The notes: generated by a model from the letters alone, not told the origin. A stretch of DNA of 64,000 nucleotides from Photobacterium lutimaris (GCF_003025555.1 NZ_PYMH01000011.1:1-64000), one strand, 5' to 3'; numbered from the stretch's first letter, positions 18,128-27,241 are shown. Program-made: numbers and translations.

Positions 18128-18145
18128 TTGTCATATAATTGTCAT
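18128..18145 (+). promoter_or_regulatory. Pho box of pstC promoter
   Basis: TTGTCATATAATTGTCAT consists of two identical TTGTCAT 7-mers with a 4-nt spacer, differing from the PhoB consensus only in the first base. A -10-like TATTAT (18156-18161) follows after exactly 10 nt. This is a textbook Pho promoter for pstCAB-phoU. It also lies within the region shared with the divergent ppk1 operon. Confidence 0.93.
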
Positions 18146-18191
18146 CTAAAGGAAATATTATTAGTAAGCGTGTAAATCTATTGAGGTAATG

Positions 18192-20411
18192 ATGGCAAAG
18201 GCCGGTGCGATATTGATGGGAGAGAGTCCTGGCCGTAAGGTAAAAGATAAATTGGTGCGTTATGGTGTGACGGCCGGTGGGATCTTTGTTCTTGTTACCC
18301 TCATTCTGATTTTTTTCTACCTCCTTTATGTCATCCTGCCGATCTTCTCATCGGTCAAGGTGACCCCCCAGCAGCAATTTACCACCGCTTTTACCGATAA
18401 GACCGCTGATATCCGCCTCAGTGACAACAATGCATACCTGTTCCGTCTTGCTGCCAGCGGCTCACTCAGTGCGATAAGCTTTACCGGGGCTACTGCAGGA
18501 GAAATAGTGGGCACGCGTGCTCTTCTTGACGATGTGGCCAGTGTTGGCCACACCCTTCCCGCAGACAGGTTATACGCTTTGGGAGGAGAGGCTGGGGAGG
18601 TACTGCTCACCAAACCCTCTTTGACGGCGACCCAGGGTGATAACGCTCTGTCACTGGACTATCCATTCGGCCGTGAGCCGCTTCTGCTCGACCCTGAAGG
18701 CAAGCCGATTGTGAGTTTAGCGGCTTCAGTGCGTGGGCGGCGAGGGGTGATTATGGGGATCACCGCCGATGGCCGGGCTAGAGCGGCGTTATTTACTGAG
18801 ACCAGTAATATGCTTGGAGGCGTTGGGGCTGATTGGCAATCCTCTTTCTTTGCGATCAGCGGACTACCAAGCAAGGTGAATGATATTGTCGTGACACCCG
18901 ATGCCCGTACTGCCTATGTCCTCGCGGGTGATAAAGTATATGTTGTCGCGTTCGGCAGTTCGTCAGCCTGGGTGCGGGAGGTGGTTGAGGTTGAACCGAC
19001 AGGCAGTCAGGCACAGCAACTGGCATTGCTCTCGGGCGCCAACTCCCTGCTTATCAGCCATGGTGACCAATCATTATCCCAGTGGTTTGAAACACGTAAA
19101 GACGGTAAGCGAACGCTGGTCAAAACCCGTGATTTTGTCGTTGGTGATAGCGCGGTAACCGCTTTGATCCCTGAATATACCCGCAAGGGCTTTTTTGCCC
19201 TGCAGCAGAACGGGCAATTATCAGCATTCTATACCACGGTAAAAGGGGCGATATACCGTGATCCGGTTTTTGCTGATGGCCTACCGCAGCAGATAGTGAT
19301 TTCACCACGGGCAGATCGCTTGGTTGCGCTAAAGGACAATGATTGGCAGGTTTTTGATGTTGACAACCCCCACCCGGAAATTGGCATTGCGTCATTGTTG
19401 CAGAAGATTTGGTATGAGGGCTATCCGGAGCCTGATTATGTTTGGCAGTCGACATCTGCCAGTGATGAATTTGAACCCAAGCTAAGCTTGGTACCATTGA
19501 TCTTTGGTACGCTGAAAGCCGCATTATATGGTTTGATGTTTGCCGTTCCGCTTGCGCTTTCTGGGGCGATCTATACCGCTTATTTTATGTCTTCACGCAT
19601 GCGAGGCATCGTGAAGCCCACCGTGGAGTTGATGGAAGCGTTGCCGACCGTTATCCTCGGTTTTCTTGCCGGTATTTGGCTGGCACCGATAGTGGAATCC
19701 CATCTGGTCGGTATGGTTGCTTTGGTCGTGATGTTTCCGCTGGGTATGCTGTTGGCCGGTGTTGGTTGGTCTTTATTGCCGTACAGTTGGCGGAGTAGGG
19801 TCCCGAGTGGCTTTCATGTTCTCATACTGATGCCGGTGATCGTCTTGATAGCCTACGCCTGTTTTGATCTCAGTCCTTGGCTGGAGCAAATGTGGTTTGC
19901 TGGAGATGTCAGGGCATACCTGAGCGATGAATGGGGGATTGGCTACGATCAGCGCAATGCCTTGGTGGTTGGGATTGCAATGGGGATTGCGGTGGTACCG
20001 ACCATTTTCTCCATTGCCGAAGACGCCATTTTTTCTGTTCCTGGCCATTTGACCAGCGGTTCATTGGCTCTGGGGGCGACGCACTGGCAGACTCTCACAC
20101 GGGTGGTGCTGTTAACGGCCAGTCCGGGTATCTTCTCGGCCATTATGATGGGGCTAGGGCGAGCGATAGGTGAAACCATGATTGTGCTGATGGCCACCGG
20201 TAACACTCCGATCATGGATTGGAATATTCTTGAAGGTATGCGCACATTGTCTGCGACAATCGCCATTGAAATGCCGGAAAGCGAAGTCGGCAGTTCCCAT
20301 TACCGGATAATGTTCTTGGCCGCTTTTGTGCTGTTCGTCTTTACGTTTATGTTTAATACCGTGGCTGAGTTAGTCCGCCAGCGCCTCCGTGAAAAATACA
20401 GCTCACTGTAA
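18192..20411 (+). CDS. pstC: Phosphate ABC transporter permease PstC (long form)
   Basis: This is one of two membrane subunits of the Pst transporter. A transmembrane helix at about residues 28-52 is followed by a roughly 380-residue extracytoplasmic segment, then the permease core from about residue 435 on. The EAA-like loop in the core reads ALGATHWQTLTRVVLLTASPGIFSAI. The 739-aa length is more than twice that of E. coli PstC (319 aa). The extra domain is typical of the long PstC forms of marine gammaproteobacteria and may be a beta-propeller-like module. The ATG at 18192 has GAGG 5 nt upstream; the ATG at 18189 is too close to it. Expression should be PhoB-dependent. Confidence 0.93.
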   Translation: MAKAGAILMGESPGRKVKDKLVRYGVTAGGIFVLVTLILIFFYLLYVILPIFSSVKVTPQQQFTTAFTDKTADIRLSDNNAYLFRLAASGSLSAISFTGATAGEIVGTRALLDDVASVGHTLPADRLYALGGEAGEVLLTKPSLTATQGDNALSLDYPFGREPLLLDPEGKPIVSLAASVRGRRGVIMGITADGRARAALFTETSNMLGGVGADWQSSFFAISGLPSKVNDIVVTPDARTAYVLAGDKVYVVAFGSSSAWVREVVEVEPTGSQAQQLALLSGANSLLISHGDQSLSQWFETRKDGKRTLVKTRDFVVGDSAVTALIPEYTRKGFFALQQNGQLSAFYTTVKGAIYRDPVFADGLPQQIVISPRADRLVALKDNDWQVFDVDNPHPEIGIASLLQKIWYEGYPEPDYVWQSTSASDEFEPKLSLVPLIFGTLKAALYGLMFAVPLALSGAIYTAYFMSSRMRGIVKPTVELMEALPTVILGFLAGIWLAPIVESHLVGMVALVVMFPLGMLLAGVGWSLLPYSWRSRVPSGFHVLILMPVIVLIAYACFDLSPWLEQMWFAGDVRAYLSDEWGIGYDQRNALVVGIAMGIAVVPTIFSIAEDAIFSVPGHLTSGSLALGATHWQTLTRVVLLTASPGIFSAIMMGLGRAIGETMIVLMATGNTPIMDWNILEGMRTLSATIAIEMPESEVGSSHYRIMFLAAFVLFVFTFMFNTVAELVRQRLREKYSSL

Positions 20412-20432
20412 TTTCTTGCTGAGTAGGCGCCG

Positions 20433-20483
20433 ATGAATGATCTGGAAACATTACTAACAATGAATATCGAATTTAATGAATAG
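20433..20483 (+). CDS. Possible 16-codon leader ORF overlapping pstA start
   Basis: ATG at 20433 opens MNDLETLLTMNIEFNE and stops at TAG 20481-20483, which overlaps the pstA ATG (20476) by 8 bp. An AGG is 5-6 nt upstream of this ATG, whereas pstA has no recognisable ribosome site. It could deliver ribosomes to pstA by coupling. It is too short to support as a protein from composition alone. Confidence 0.35.
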   Translation: MNDLETLLTMNIEFNE

Positions 20484-22089
20484 GTGGTTAAAATCAGGTG
20501 CACCTTGGATATGGTTAACCGCAGGCGCTGTTAGCCTGAGCTTGATCGTGGTGCTTGGCTTATTGCTATTGATTGGCTGGAAAGGACTTGGCTACTTCTG
20601 GCCTGCGCCTGTTTATCAATTTGAAATCGAGCAAAATGGTCATCAAAGTACGGTGATTGGTGAGGTCTATGAGCGTAAAACAGTCCCGGTTAAACAACTG
20701 ACTGAGGCCGGTATCAATACCACAGGTTTTGATGGCGACCCTGTTTTCCGTTTCGTTATCAAAACCGGTAACCGGGATGTGCTGGGCAGTGATTTTGTAA
20801 CCATACTGGGTCCGCATATTGTCAGCCAAGAGCCGGCAGCCGGTGTCGCCGTGATAGAGCGGCTGAAGAACGGTCGCTTCTATGGTTTTCCAATCCGGCT
20901 TATCGAAGATGGTGTAGAGATCCCGCTGGAAGAGCTTGAGCACAGCTTAGAGAAAGCAAATAGTGTCCGCGATTTAATTAGCCAGATTGAACAATCGGAC
21001 CTGGTTGAATTGAACCAACAGTTTGAGCAGCTTAATGCCAAGGCTCTTCAGCATGAGGCTCCCTCGCAACTGATTGGTGAGCGGCAGTTGCTGGAGCAGC
21101 GGTTTGTCCACATTGAGCAACAACTTTTGACGCTACATCAGCAGCTCAGTCGTGACCGTTTGATTGTTCGGGAGATGACGGGGCAGGAAATAACGCTGCC
21201 GCTTGAGCAGATATTGGATCTCTGGTATCCCAATGACTTTACGACCGCAGGTAAACTTGGTCATTGGCTCAGTCAGCTTGGTCATTTTGTCAGTGATGAT
21301 CCCCGAGAGGCCAATACCGAAGGTGGCGTATTCCCGGCGATTTTCGGCACCGTGTTCATGGTGTTGTTGATGAGTGTGATTGTGACACCGTTGGGGGTGA
21401 TGGCGGCGGTCTACCTACATGAATATGCCGGAAAAAGTATTTTTACCAAGTTGATCAGGGTTGCCGTGATTAATCTTGCGGGGGTGCCATCGATTGTTTA
21501 CGGTGTCTTCGGATTGGGCTTCTTTGTTTATATTGTCGGGGCACAAATCGATGACCTGTTCTTTGCTGATCAGTTACCTGCGCCGACATTTGGTACACCG
21601 GGCATTTTATGGTCGGCGTTGACCTTGGCCATTTTAACCCTGCCGGTAGTCATCGTCTCGACCGAAGAAGGCTTGGCCCGGATCCCTACCTCGATCCGCC
21701 ATGGTTCTCTCGCGCTGGGCGCGACTCAGGCTGAAACCTTGTGGCGGACTGTGTTGCCAATGGCAAGCCCGGCGATTATGACCGGCTTGATCCTGGCGGT
21801 TGCCCGGGCAGCCGGTGAGGTTGCGCCTTTGATGCTGGTGGGGGTAGTGAAAATGGCACCGTCGTTACCGATCGACGGCCAATTCCCTTACCTGCATTTG
21901 GATCGAAAATTTATGCATCTCGGTTATCATATATATGATGTTGGTTTTCAGAGTCCGAATGTGGAAGCGGCACGACCGCTTGTGTATGCCACGTCATTTT
22001 TGTTGGTCACCGTTATTGTGGGATTGAACCTAACAGCCATTGGGATCCGTAACCACTTACGTGAAAAATTCCGCTCCTTGGAGCAATAG
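20476..22089 (+). CDS. pstA: Phosphate ABC transporter permease PstA (long form)
   Basis: This is the second membrane subunit of the Pst system. A first membrane helix (about 12-36) ends in GWKGLGYFWPAPVYQ. A roughly 240-residue extracytoplasmic insertion follows, with a coiled-coil-like stretch around 165-225. The permease core begins near GGVFPAIFGTVFMVLLMS and has the loop ALGATQAETLWRTVLPMASPAIMTGLILAVARAAGEVAPL. At 537 aa it is much longer than E. coli PstA (296 aa), matching the long PstC before it. The ATG at 20476 lacks a Shine-Dalgarno sequence and overlaps the end of a 16-codon ORF, so translation is probably coupled. Confidence 0.93.
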   Translation: MNRWLKSGAPWIWLTAGAVSLSLIVVLGLLLLIGWKGLGYFWPAPVYQFEIEQNGHQSTVIGEVYERKTVPVKQLTEAGINTTGFDGDPVFRFVIKTGNRDVLGSDFVTILGPHIVSQEPAAGVAVIERLKNGRFYGFPIRLIEDGVEIPLEELEHSLEKANSVRDLISQIEQSDLVELNQQFEQLNAKALQHEAPSQLIGERQLLEQRFVHIEQQLLTLHQQLSRDRLIVREMTGQEITLPLEQILDLWYPNDFTTAGKLGHWLSQLGHFVSDDPREANTEGGVFPAIFGTVFMVLLMSVIVTPLGVMAAVYLHEYAGKSIFTKLIRVAVINLAGVPSIVYGVFGLGFFVYIVGAQIDDLFFADQLPAPTFGTPGILWSALTLAILTLPVVIVSTEEGLARIPTSIRHGSLALGATQAETLWRTVLPMASPAIMTGLILAVARAAGEVAPLMLVGVVKMAPSLPIDGQFPYLHLDRKFMHLGYHIYDVGFQSPNVEAARPLVYATSFLLVTVIVGLNLTAIGIRNHLREKFRSLEQ

Positions 22090-22107
22090 TGAGATTCAGG
22101 AAAGAGT

Positions 22108-22926
22108 ATGTTTTCAATTAATTCCCCAATTGGCCTGTTTGAGCCTGTTGATTTGTCAGCGTTGCCGGAAGAGAAAACGGCGCTGTCAATCGAGGGGCTG
22201 GATCTCCATTACGGTGCCCATCAAGCCCTGTATGATATCAATATGCGCATTGCCAAAGGCCAGGTGACGGCATTTATCGGCCCGTCGGGCTGCGGTAAAT
22301 CGACCCTGCTGCGTTGTATCAACCGAATGAACGAGCTGGTTGAAGGTTGCAAGGTTGACGGTAAGGTGATGCTGCATGGGCAAAATATCTATGATGGCAA
22401 AGTCGATGTTGCTTCGCTGCGCCGCCGAGTTGGTATGGTATTCCAGCGACCGAACCCATTCCCTAAATCTATCTACGAAAATGTGGTGTATGGTCTGAGG
22501 CTTCAGGGGATCAAGGATCGCCGGGTGCTCGATGATGCAGTGGAAAGCTCGCTCCGTGGTGCAGCCCTGTGGGACGAGGTTAAAGACCGCCTGCATGAAA
22601 ATGCGTTTGGCCTTTCTGGTGGTCAGCAGCAGCGTTTGGTGATTGCCCGGGCGATAGCGATTGAGCCGGAGGTTCTATTGCTCGATGAGCCGACGTCGGC
22701 ACTGGATCCGATATCAACGCTGACCATCGAAGAGCTGATTAACGATTTGAAAACCAAGTATACGGTGATCATCGTTACCCACAACATGCAGCAGGCCGCG
22801 CGGGTGTCCGATAACACCGCCTTTATGCACATGGGAGAGCTGGTGGAATACACCAGCACCAATGATATTTTTACCACCCCGAAAGAGAAACGTACCGAAG
22901 ACTACATCACGGGTCGATACGGGTAA
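22108..22926 (+). CDS. pstB: Phosphate ABC transporter ATPase PstB
   Basis: PstB is the ATPase that drives phosphate import. Walker A is at 58-66 (GPSGCGKST), the Q-loop reads MVFQRPNPFPKSIYENV, the ABC signature is LSGGQQQR and Walker B is LLLDEPTSALD. The 272-aa length includes a short N-terminal extension relative to E. coli (257 aa). GGAAAGAG precedes the ATG. It lies 18 bp after pstA and 10 bp before phoU, in the pstCAB-phoU operon. Confidence 0.97.
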   Translation: MFSINSPIGLFEPVDLSALPEEKTALSIEGLDLHYGAHQALYDINMRIAKGQVTAFIGPSGCGKSTLLRCINRMNELVEGCKVDGKVMLHGQNIYDGKVDVASLRRRVGMVFQRPNPFPKSIYENVVYGLRLQGIKDRRVLDDAVESSLRGAALWDEVKDRLHENAFGLSGGQQQRLVIARAIAIEPEVLLLDEPTSALDPISTLTIEELINDLKTKYTVIIVTHNMQQAARVSDNTAFMHMGELVEYTSTNDIFTTPKEKRTEDYITGRYG

Positions 22927-22936
22927 GGAGAGCGTA

Positions 22937-23647
22937 ATGTTAGATAATTTGAGTCTTGGTCGTCATATTTCTGGTCAATTTAACGCTGAGCTAGAAAGCA
23001 TTCGTACCCATGTCTTGGCAATGGGTGGCTTAGTCGAACAGCAACTGGCTGATGCGCTCAAGGCAATGCACAAGCAAGATATCGAACTGGCGCGTCGCGT
23101 TATCAAAGATGACCATAAGGTCAATGCGATGGAAGTCGCCATTGATGAAGCCTGTACCCGTATCATTGCCAAGCGTCAGCCGACGGCCAGTGATCTGCGT
23201 TTGGTGATTGCGATTATCAAGACGATCACCGATCTTGAGCGTATCGGTGATGTAGCCGAGAGCATTGCCAAGGTGGCACTGGAAAACTTCACCAACAAGC
23301 AATATAACTTGCTGGTCTCGCTGGAAGCCTTGGGGCAGAGCGCAGTGCGCATGCTGCACGAGGTGCTGGATGCCTTTGCCCGGATGGATGTCAAAGCGGC
23401 GATTGAAGTATATCAGGAAGATGACCGTATCGATCGTGAATATGAAGCGATTATTCGCCAGTTGATGACTTACATGATGGAAGATCCGCGCTCGATCCCG
23501 AATGTGTTGCAGGTGATGTGGTCAGCCCGTTCGATTGAGCGGGTGGGGGATCGCTGTCAGAACATCTGCGAATACATTATCTACTTCGTCAAAGGTAAGG
23601 ATATCCGTCATACCAGCCAGGAAGAAATCGAAAATATTCTGAAGTAA
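22937..23647 (+). CDS. phoU: Phosphate signalling protein PhoU
   Basis: PhoU is a peripheral cytoplasmic protein linking the Pst transporter to PhoR and keeping the Pho regulon off when phosphate is plentiful. It consists of two three-helix bundles, each with the E/DXXXD metal-binding pattern (for example TDLERIGDVAESIAK and RSIERVGDRCQNICEYIIY). Starting at the ATG at 22937, after AAGGAG, gives 236 aa, close to E. coli (241). The reading frame is open upstream inside pstB, but that part is not PhoU. It is the last gene of the operon, with an inverted repeat downstream. Confidence 0.96.
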   Translation: MLDNLSLGRHISGQFNAELESIRTHVLAMGGLVEQQLADALKAMHKQDIELARRVIKDDHKVNAMEVAIDEACTRIIAKRQPTASDLRLVIAIIKTITDLERIGDVAESIAKVALENFTNKQYNLLVSLEALGQSAVRMLHEVLDAFARMDVKAAIEVYQEDDRIDREYEAIIRQLMTYMMEDPRSIPNVLQVMWSARSIERVGDRCQNICEYIIYFVKGKDIRHTSQEEIENILK

Positions 23648-23667
23648 AATTGTACCGTGGTTTGATT

Positions 23668-23697
23668 GGCTTGCCTTGCTGATATCAAGGCGAGCCC
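23668..23697. terminator. Hairpin between phoU and the outer-membrane protein gene
   Basis: GGCTTGCCTTG (23668-23678) pairs with CAAGGCGAGCC (23686-23696) with one mismatch. It has no long T tract but lies between two converging genes. Confidence 0.6.
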
Positions 23698-23711
23698 AAA
23701 TAGCAGTAGAG

Positions 23712-24260
23712 TCAGAATCGGTAGTTTATTCCAAACCCGTAGCTACGGTAGTAATTGTCCTCACCAAACAAATCCGCTTTTTGGTAGTTGAAATAGCCGA
23801 TAACATCGAGGTTGGCAGTGACTTCTCGCCCAGCCTCGAAACCATAAATACCCGTTGTGTCATGGTCGCGAACTTTATCCCCTTTTTTTCTCCGGCTTTC
23901 TTCCACCCGGCTCACCCCTATAACGGCTGCGACATAGACTGGCTGATGGTCGAGCGCCATAAAGTGGTATTTGGGCTTCAACCCGGCACTGTAGCTGTAG
24001 GTTTTGTAGTCGACCATAGTAAAGCGATCAAAAAAGATCCCATCACCTAACTCCATTGCGTTGAGTTCGATACCCAATGTTACCCTTGGGGTAACATCAA
24101 CAGCATAGCCGGCAGTTAAACCATACTGGCCGGGAAGGGTTGATTTGCTGTAATCGGTAAACCCGAGTTTGAGCCCAACATATGGGCCTTCTACCGAGCT
24201 AGCAATAGCACCCGTGGATAGGAAAGTAGCAAGAAGTAATGCAATACGTGATTTCATCAT
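23712..24260 (-). CDS. Outer-membrane beta-barrel protein, about 180 aa
   Basis: This is a small predicted outer-membrane barrel. A signal peptide (MMKSRIALLLATFLSTGAIA-S) is followed by alternating hydrophobic/polar strands such as YVGLKLGFTDYSK, GLTAGYAVDVTPRVTLGIELNAM and YSAGLKPKYHFM. The protein ends in YRSYGFGINYRF, with the terminal phenylalanine that BAM recognises. It belongs to the broad OmpA-like/OmpW-like eight-stranded group, but I cannot name the subfamily. The start may be the ATG at 24260 or at 24257. It lies downstream of a LysR-family gene on the same strand with a 168-bp gap. A link to phosphate is possible only from position. Confidence 0.8.
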   Translation of the reverse strand: MMKSRIALLLATFLSTGAIASSVEGPYVGLKLGFTDYSKSTLPGQYGLTAGYAVDVTPRVTLGIELNAMELGDGIFFDRFTMVDYKTYSYSAGLKPKYHFMALDHQPVYVAAVIGVSRVEESRRKKGDKVRDHDTTGIYGFEAGREVTANLDVIGYFNYQKADLFGEDNYYRSYGFGINYRF

Positions 24261-24428
24261 GTTGGCTTTCTATGTTGGTGAACAAGAGGTGAGGGCGAAC
24301 GGTTGAATAGGAATTAGAGCGCGTAGTTCGCACAGATAATCCTGCCATTCCGCTTCGATGGCAATAATATTAAATTGAACACCGTACACAATCTAATTAC
24401 TTTGATTGATATCACTGATTAGCAGAGG

Positions 24429-25364
24429 TTATTGCGTGTTGGTCTCAAGGGTTAATTTTTTTATCAGGTCAAGTAACCATTGGGTTTGTTGGTCATTTTT
24501 TTTTGATTGGTGATAATAGCAAATAGTGGTGTGATCGATGGGAGAACCGTCAATGCGGGCTTTGATCTTGCGATAGTCAGGGTGATCATTCGGCACCATG
24601 ATATCGAGGGTGGGAAATAAGAGATCAGACTGTTTTACCACTTGCAGGATCGACTCTGGTGAGCTGGAACGAAAACCGATGTTGGCACTAAGGTCATGTT
24701 GGGCATAGTACTGTTCTATATCGGTTAGCCGTTCATTCCGTTCAGGTACGATTAAGCAGGCCCATACCGCTTCTCGTGCATATTCATCAAGAATGCCGAT
24801 TTCTGGTTTGGTGTACGGGTGTTCTCTTCGGGCGACAACAATTGGTTTACTGATGGGAATTGACTCGCGATGAAGCGCTTTGCTGGTATTGGCGATATCA
24901 TAATTAAGAGCGATATGGGTATAGCCATTGAGCAACTCGTCAAACGTCGCCTCATTCCAGGTGAACACTTCGACTTGGCAGTTCGGGGCCTGCTGATGAA
25001 TGGCAAGGTATAGTTTGCTACCCAAGGCATATATGTATTGGGGGGCCAGCGCAATGCGCAACTTGCCAGTGAGTTGTTGCGGGTCAAATTCCTGATTGGT
25101 GTTCACGGCCCGATAAAGCCCGTCAAGGGCTGGTGCTAATGCCTCACAGAGTTGTGTCGCATAGGGTGTCGGTGTTAGTCCCGTTCGGGTTTTGGTAAAC
25201 AACTCATTATCGAAATGCAGTCGCAGTTTTTGCAGGGCATGGCTGACGGCGGGCTGGGTGACGAACAGGCGCTCTGCTGCCTTACGCAGGTTTTGCTCTT
25301 GGTCGATGACCAGCAGGGTCTTGATCAAGTTGAGATCGAGATTCGCGGATAAATCCTTGGCCAT
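24429..25364 (-). CDS. LysR-family transcriptional regulator
   Basis: The N-terminal winged helix-turn-helix lies at about residues 12-70 (LNLIKTLLVIDQEQNLRKAAERL, then VTQPAVSHALQKLR), followed by the two-lobe effector-binding domain. The protein resembles the LeuO/NodD-like branch of LysR proteins, with FDPQQLTGKLRIALAPQY at the domain start. I chose the ATG at 25364 (311 aa). The frame can extend 12 codons upstream, but MAKDLSANLDLNLIKTLL is the typical beginning and GGAG lies 11 nt before it. The effector and targets are unknown; the downstream barrel gene is an obvious candidate target. Confidence 0.88.
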   Translation of the reverse strand: MAKDLSANLDLNLIKTLLVIDQEQNLRKAAERLFVTQPAVSHALQKLRLHFDNELFTKTRTGLTPTPYATQLCEALAPALDGLYRAVNTNQEFDPQQLTGKLRIALAPQYIYALGSKLYLAIHQQAPNCQVEVFTWNEATFDELLNGYTHIALNYDIANTSKALHRESIPISKPIVVARREHPYTKPEIGILDEYAREAVWACLIVPERNERLTDIEQYYAQHDLSANIGFRSSSPESILQVVKQSDLLFPTLDIMVPNDHPDYRKIKARIDGSPIDHTTICYYHQSKKNDQQTQWLLDLIKKLTLETNTQ

Positions 25365-25445
25365 GAATGTAATTACTCCTTCATTTCTGACCGTAAACAT
25401 AGTACCTGAACAATGGTGAAGGAAACACTGTTTTATTTTTGATGT

Positions 25446-26249
25446 CTATTCATCAGCAAACAAGTCGGGAACAAAGGTCTGATTTTCTTCCGGCACGCGG
25501 ATGTAACCTTTTTTATTGACCTCCGGCAGCTCGATATCTGGGTAGTGGATATCCTGGTAGGGGATCTGGCTCAAGAGGTGGGAGATACAGTTGATCCTGG
25601 CTTTCTTTTTGGTATCGGCATCGACCACCCACCAAGGGCACTGCTTAGTATCGGTATAAGCGAACATCCGATCCTTGGCTGCTGAATAGGCGGCCCATTG
25701 ACTGCGGGACTCCAAGTCCATCGGGCTGAATTTCCAACGCTTTATCGGGGTGTTGATGCGCTCGAGGAAGCGCTTTTCCTGTTCCTCGTCAGAGACCGAG
25801 AACCAGTATTTGAGCAAGATGATACCGGAGCGCTTGAGCATCCGCTCGAATTCGGGGCAGGAACGAAGAAACTCTTCATACTCATCATCGGTACAAAAAC
25901 CCATCACATGCTCGACACCGGCCCGGTTGTACCAGCTGCGATCAAATAGCACCATTTCTCCTTCTGCCGGTAAATGGGCAACATAGCGTTGAAAGTACCA
26001 CTGGGTGCGTTCTCTATCAGTGGGTTTAGCGAGAGCGACGATGCGGCTTATCCGCGGATTGAGCTTCTCGGTGATCCGTTTGATGACCCCGCCTTTCCCT
26101 GCGGCATCCCGCCCTTCGAAGACCACAACGACCTTAAGCCCTTCTTGCTTGATCCATTCCTGGAGTTTCACCAATTCAATTTGCAGTCGCTCTAATTCGG
26201 CGTCGTAATCACTTTTTTTAAGTTTTTTTTTCGGCGGGACAAAAGGCAT
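25446..26249 (-). CDS. ppk2: Polyphosphate kinase 2 (PPK2)
   Basis: PPK2 enzymes use polyphosphate to phosphorylate nucleoside diphosphates or monophosphates. The P-loop is EGRDAAGKGG at 45-54 and the Walker B region is MVLFDRSWYNRAGVEHVMGF. Lid and tail motifs LKYWFSVSDEEQEKRF and SPMDLESRSQWAAYSAAKD also fit. At 267 aa with a single PPK2 domain it fits the one-domain class; whether it prefers ADP, GDP or AMP cannot be read here. A lysine-rich N-terminus (PPKKKLKKS) precedes the fold. This is the second polyphosphate kinase gene in the window, 8 kb from ppk1, so both PPK types are present. Confidence 0.93.
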   Translation of the reverse strand: MPFVPPKKKLKKSDYDAELERLQIELVKLQEWIKQEGLKVVVVFEGRDAAGKGGVIKRITEKLNPRISRIVALAKPTDRERTQWYFQRYVAHLPAEGEMVLFDRSWYNRAGVEHVMGFCTDDEYEEFLRSCPEFERMLKRSGIILLKYWFSVSDEEQEKRFLERINTPIKRWKFSPMDLESRSQWAAYSAAKDRMFAYTDTKQCPWWVVDADTKKKARINCISHLLSQIPYQDIHYPDIELPEVNKKGYIRVPEENQTFVPDLFADE

Positions 26250-26360
26250 AACGAGTCTCTACGTTGCTCTATTTGATAACAAAAGAGTAACTCGGAAACG
26301 ACACTTTGACGAATAAGATACCTGATTGCTTGATGCGGCTTGCACTTTTAGGGCCGGTGG

Positions 26361-26408
26361 TTATACCCGCAGCGAGATCCCCAAGTAGCTTGATGTTACT
26401 TGGGGATC
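26361..26408. repeat. Palindromic intergenic repeat downstream of cutC
   Basis: TTATACCC (26361-26368) is followed by a perfect 12-bp inverted repeat, GATCCCCAAGTA (26376-26387) and TACTTGGGGATC (26397-26408). The CCAAGTA core recurs at 48810-48832. On the minus strand the hairpin could stop cutC transcription, but it lacks a T tract. Confidence 0.7.
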
Positions 26409-26413
26409 CGAGC

Positions 26414-27160
26414 TTAAAGCGCCTTTAGTGCCTCAATGACAGCGGCAATTTTCTCCGGTGCAGTGACCGGGATTGCGAAATCATCGACATCAGCATTGCC
26501 CATATGGGCTGAATTGGCATAGCTGCGCATCAGGGAAGGGCGGGTGGATTTACCCGATAAATGTACTTCACTGACACCGGATTGTTGGACAATTTGCGCG
26601 ACATTGCCAGCATTGACCCCGGCCCCAGCCATAATCGCGACATGTTCACCACAGTACGTCACCATTTTGCGTAGCATGGGGATACCATCGAAGGCATTGG
26701 CCTCGAGTCCGGAAGTGAGTACGCGCTCGCAGTTATGCTTTATGATGATATCCAAGGCAGCCATCGGATCCAGGCACTGGTCTATTGCACGGTGGAAGGT
26801 CAGACCCATTCCGTTGGCTTGGCGACTGAGTTCTGCAAGGAAATCCTCATCAACGGTACTGTCGTTGTTAAGTGCACCGATCACCAGTCCGTCGAGTCCA
26901 GCCTGTTTTGCAAAATGGGCATCTGCCAGCATGATTTCCTTATCTTGGCTCGAGAACAAGAAGTCACCTTGGCGTGGGCGGATCATGGCATAAACGGGCA
27001 CCTTGGCGTGTTTGGCGGCAAGGTGCATTAATCCAGCATTGGGCGTGAGTCCTCCTAATGCGAGTGAAGAGCAGAGTTCAATGCGGGTGGCACCGCCTTG
27101 TTGGGCAAGGAGGAGTGATTCAATGTTGTCGATACAAACTTCAATATGGTCAACGGTCAT
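26414..27160 (-). CDS. cutC: CutC family protein
   Basis: CutC is a cytoplasmic TIM-barrel protein historically linked to copper homeostasis; its reaction is not firmly established. The family start (TVDHIEVCIDNIESLLLAQQGGATRIELCSSLALGGLTPNAG) and MIRPRQGDFLFS motif are present, as are MAGAGVNAGNVAQI and EVHLSGKSTRPS near the end. The length of 248 aa is typical. It is a single gene between a palindromic repeat and a gene-poor spacer, and no other copper genes are nearby. Confidence 0.93.
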   Translation of the reverse strand: MTVDHIEVCIDNIESLLLAQQGGATRIELCSSLALGGLTPNAGLMHLAAKHAKVPVYAMIRPRQGDFLFSSQDKEIMLADAHFAKQAGLDGLVIGALNNDSTVDEDFLAELSRQANGMGLTFHRAIDQCLDPMAALDIIIKHNCERVLTSGLEANAFDGIPMLRKMVTYCGEHVAIMAGAGVNAGNVAQIVQQSGVSEVHLSGKSTRPSLMRSYANSAHMGNADVDDFAIPVTAPEKIAAVIEALKAL

Positions 27161-27241
27161 AACGGCGACTTTACAAAGGGTTGGGTGACAAGCAGTGTAG
27201 ACGATATTGGGTTTTGAGACGATTGGTCAGATCAAAAATCG

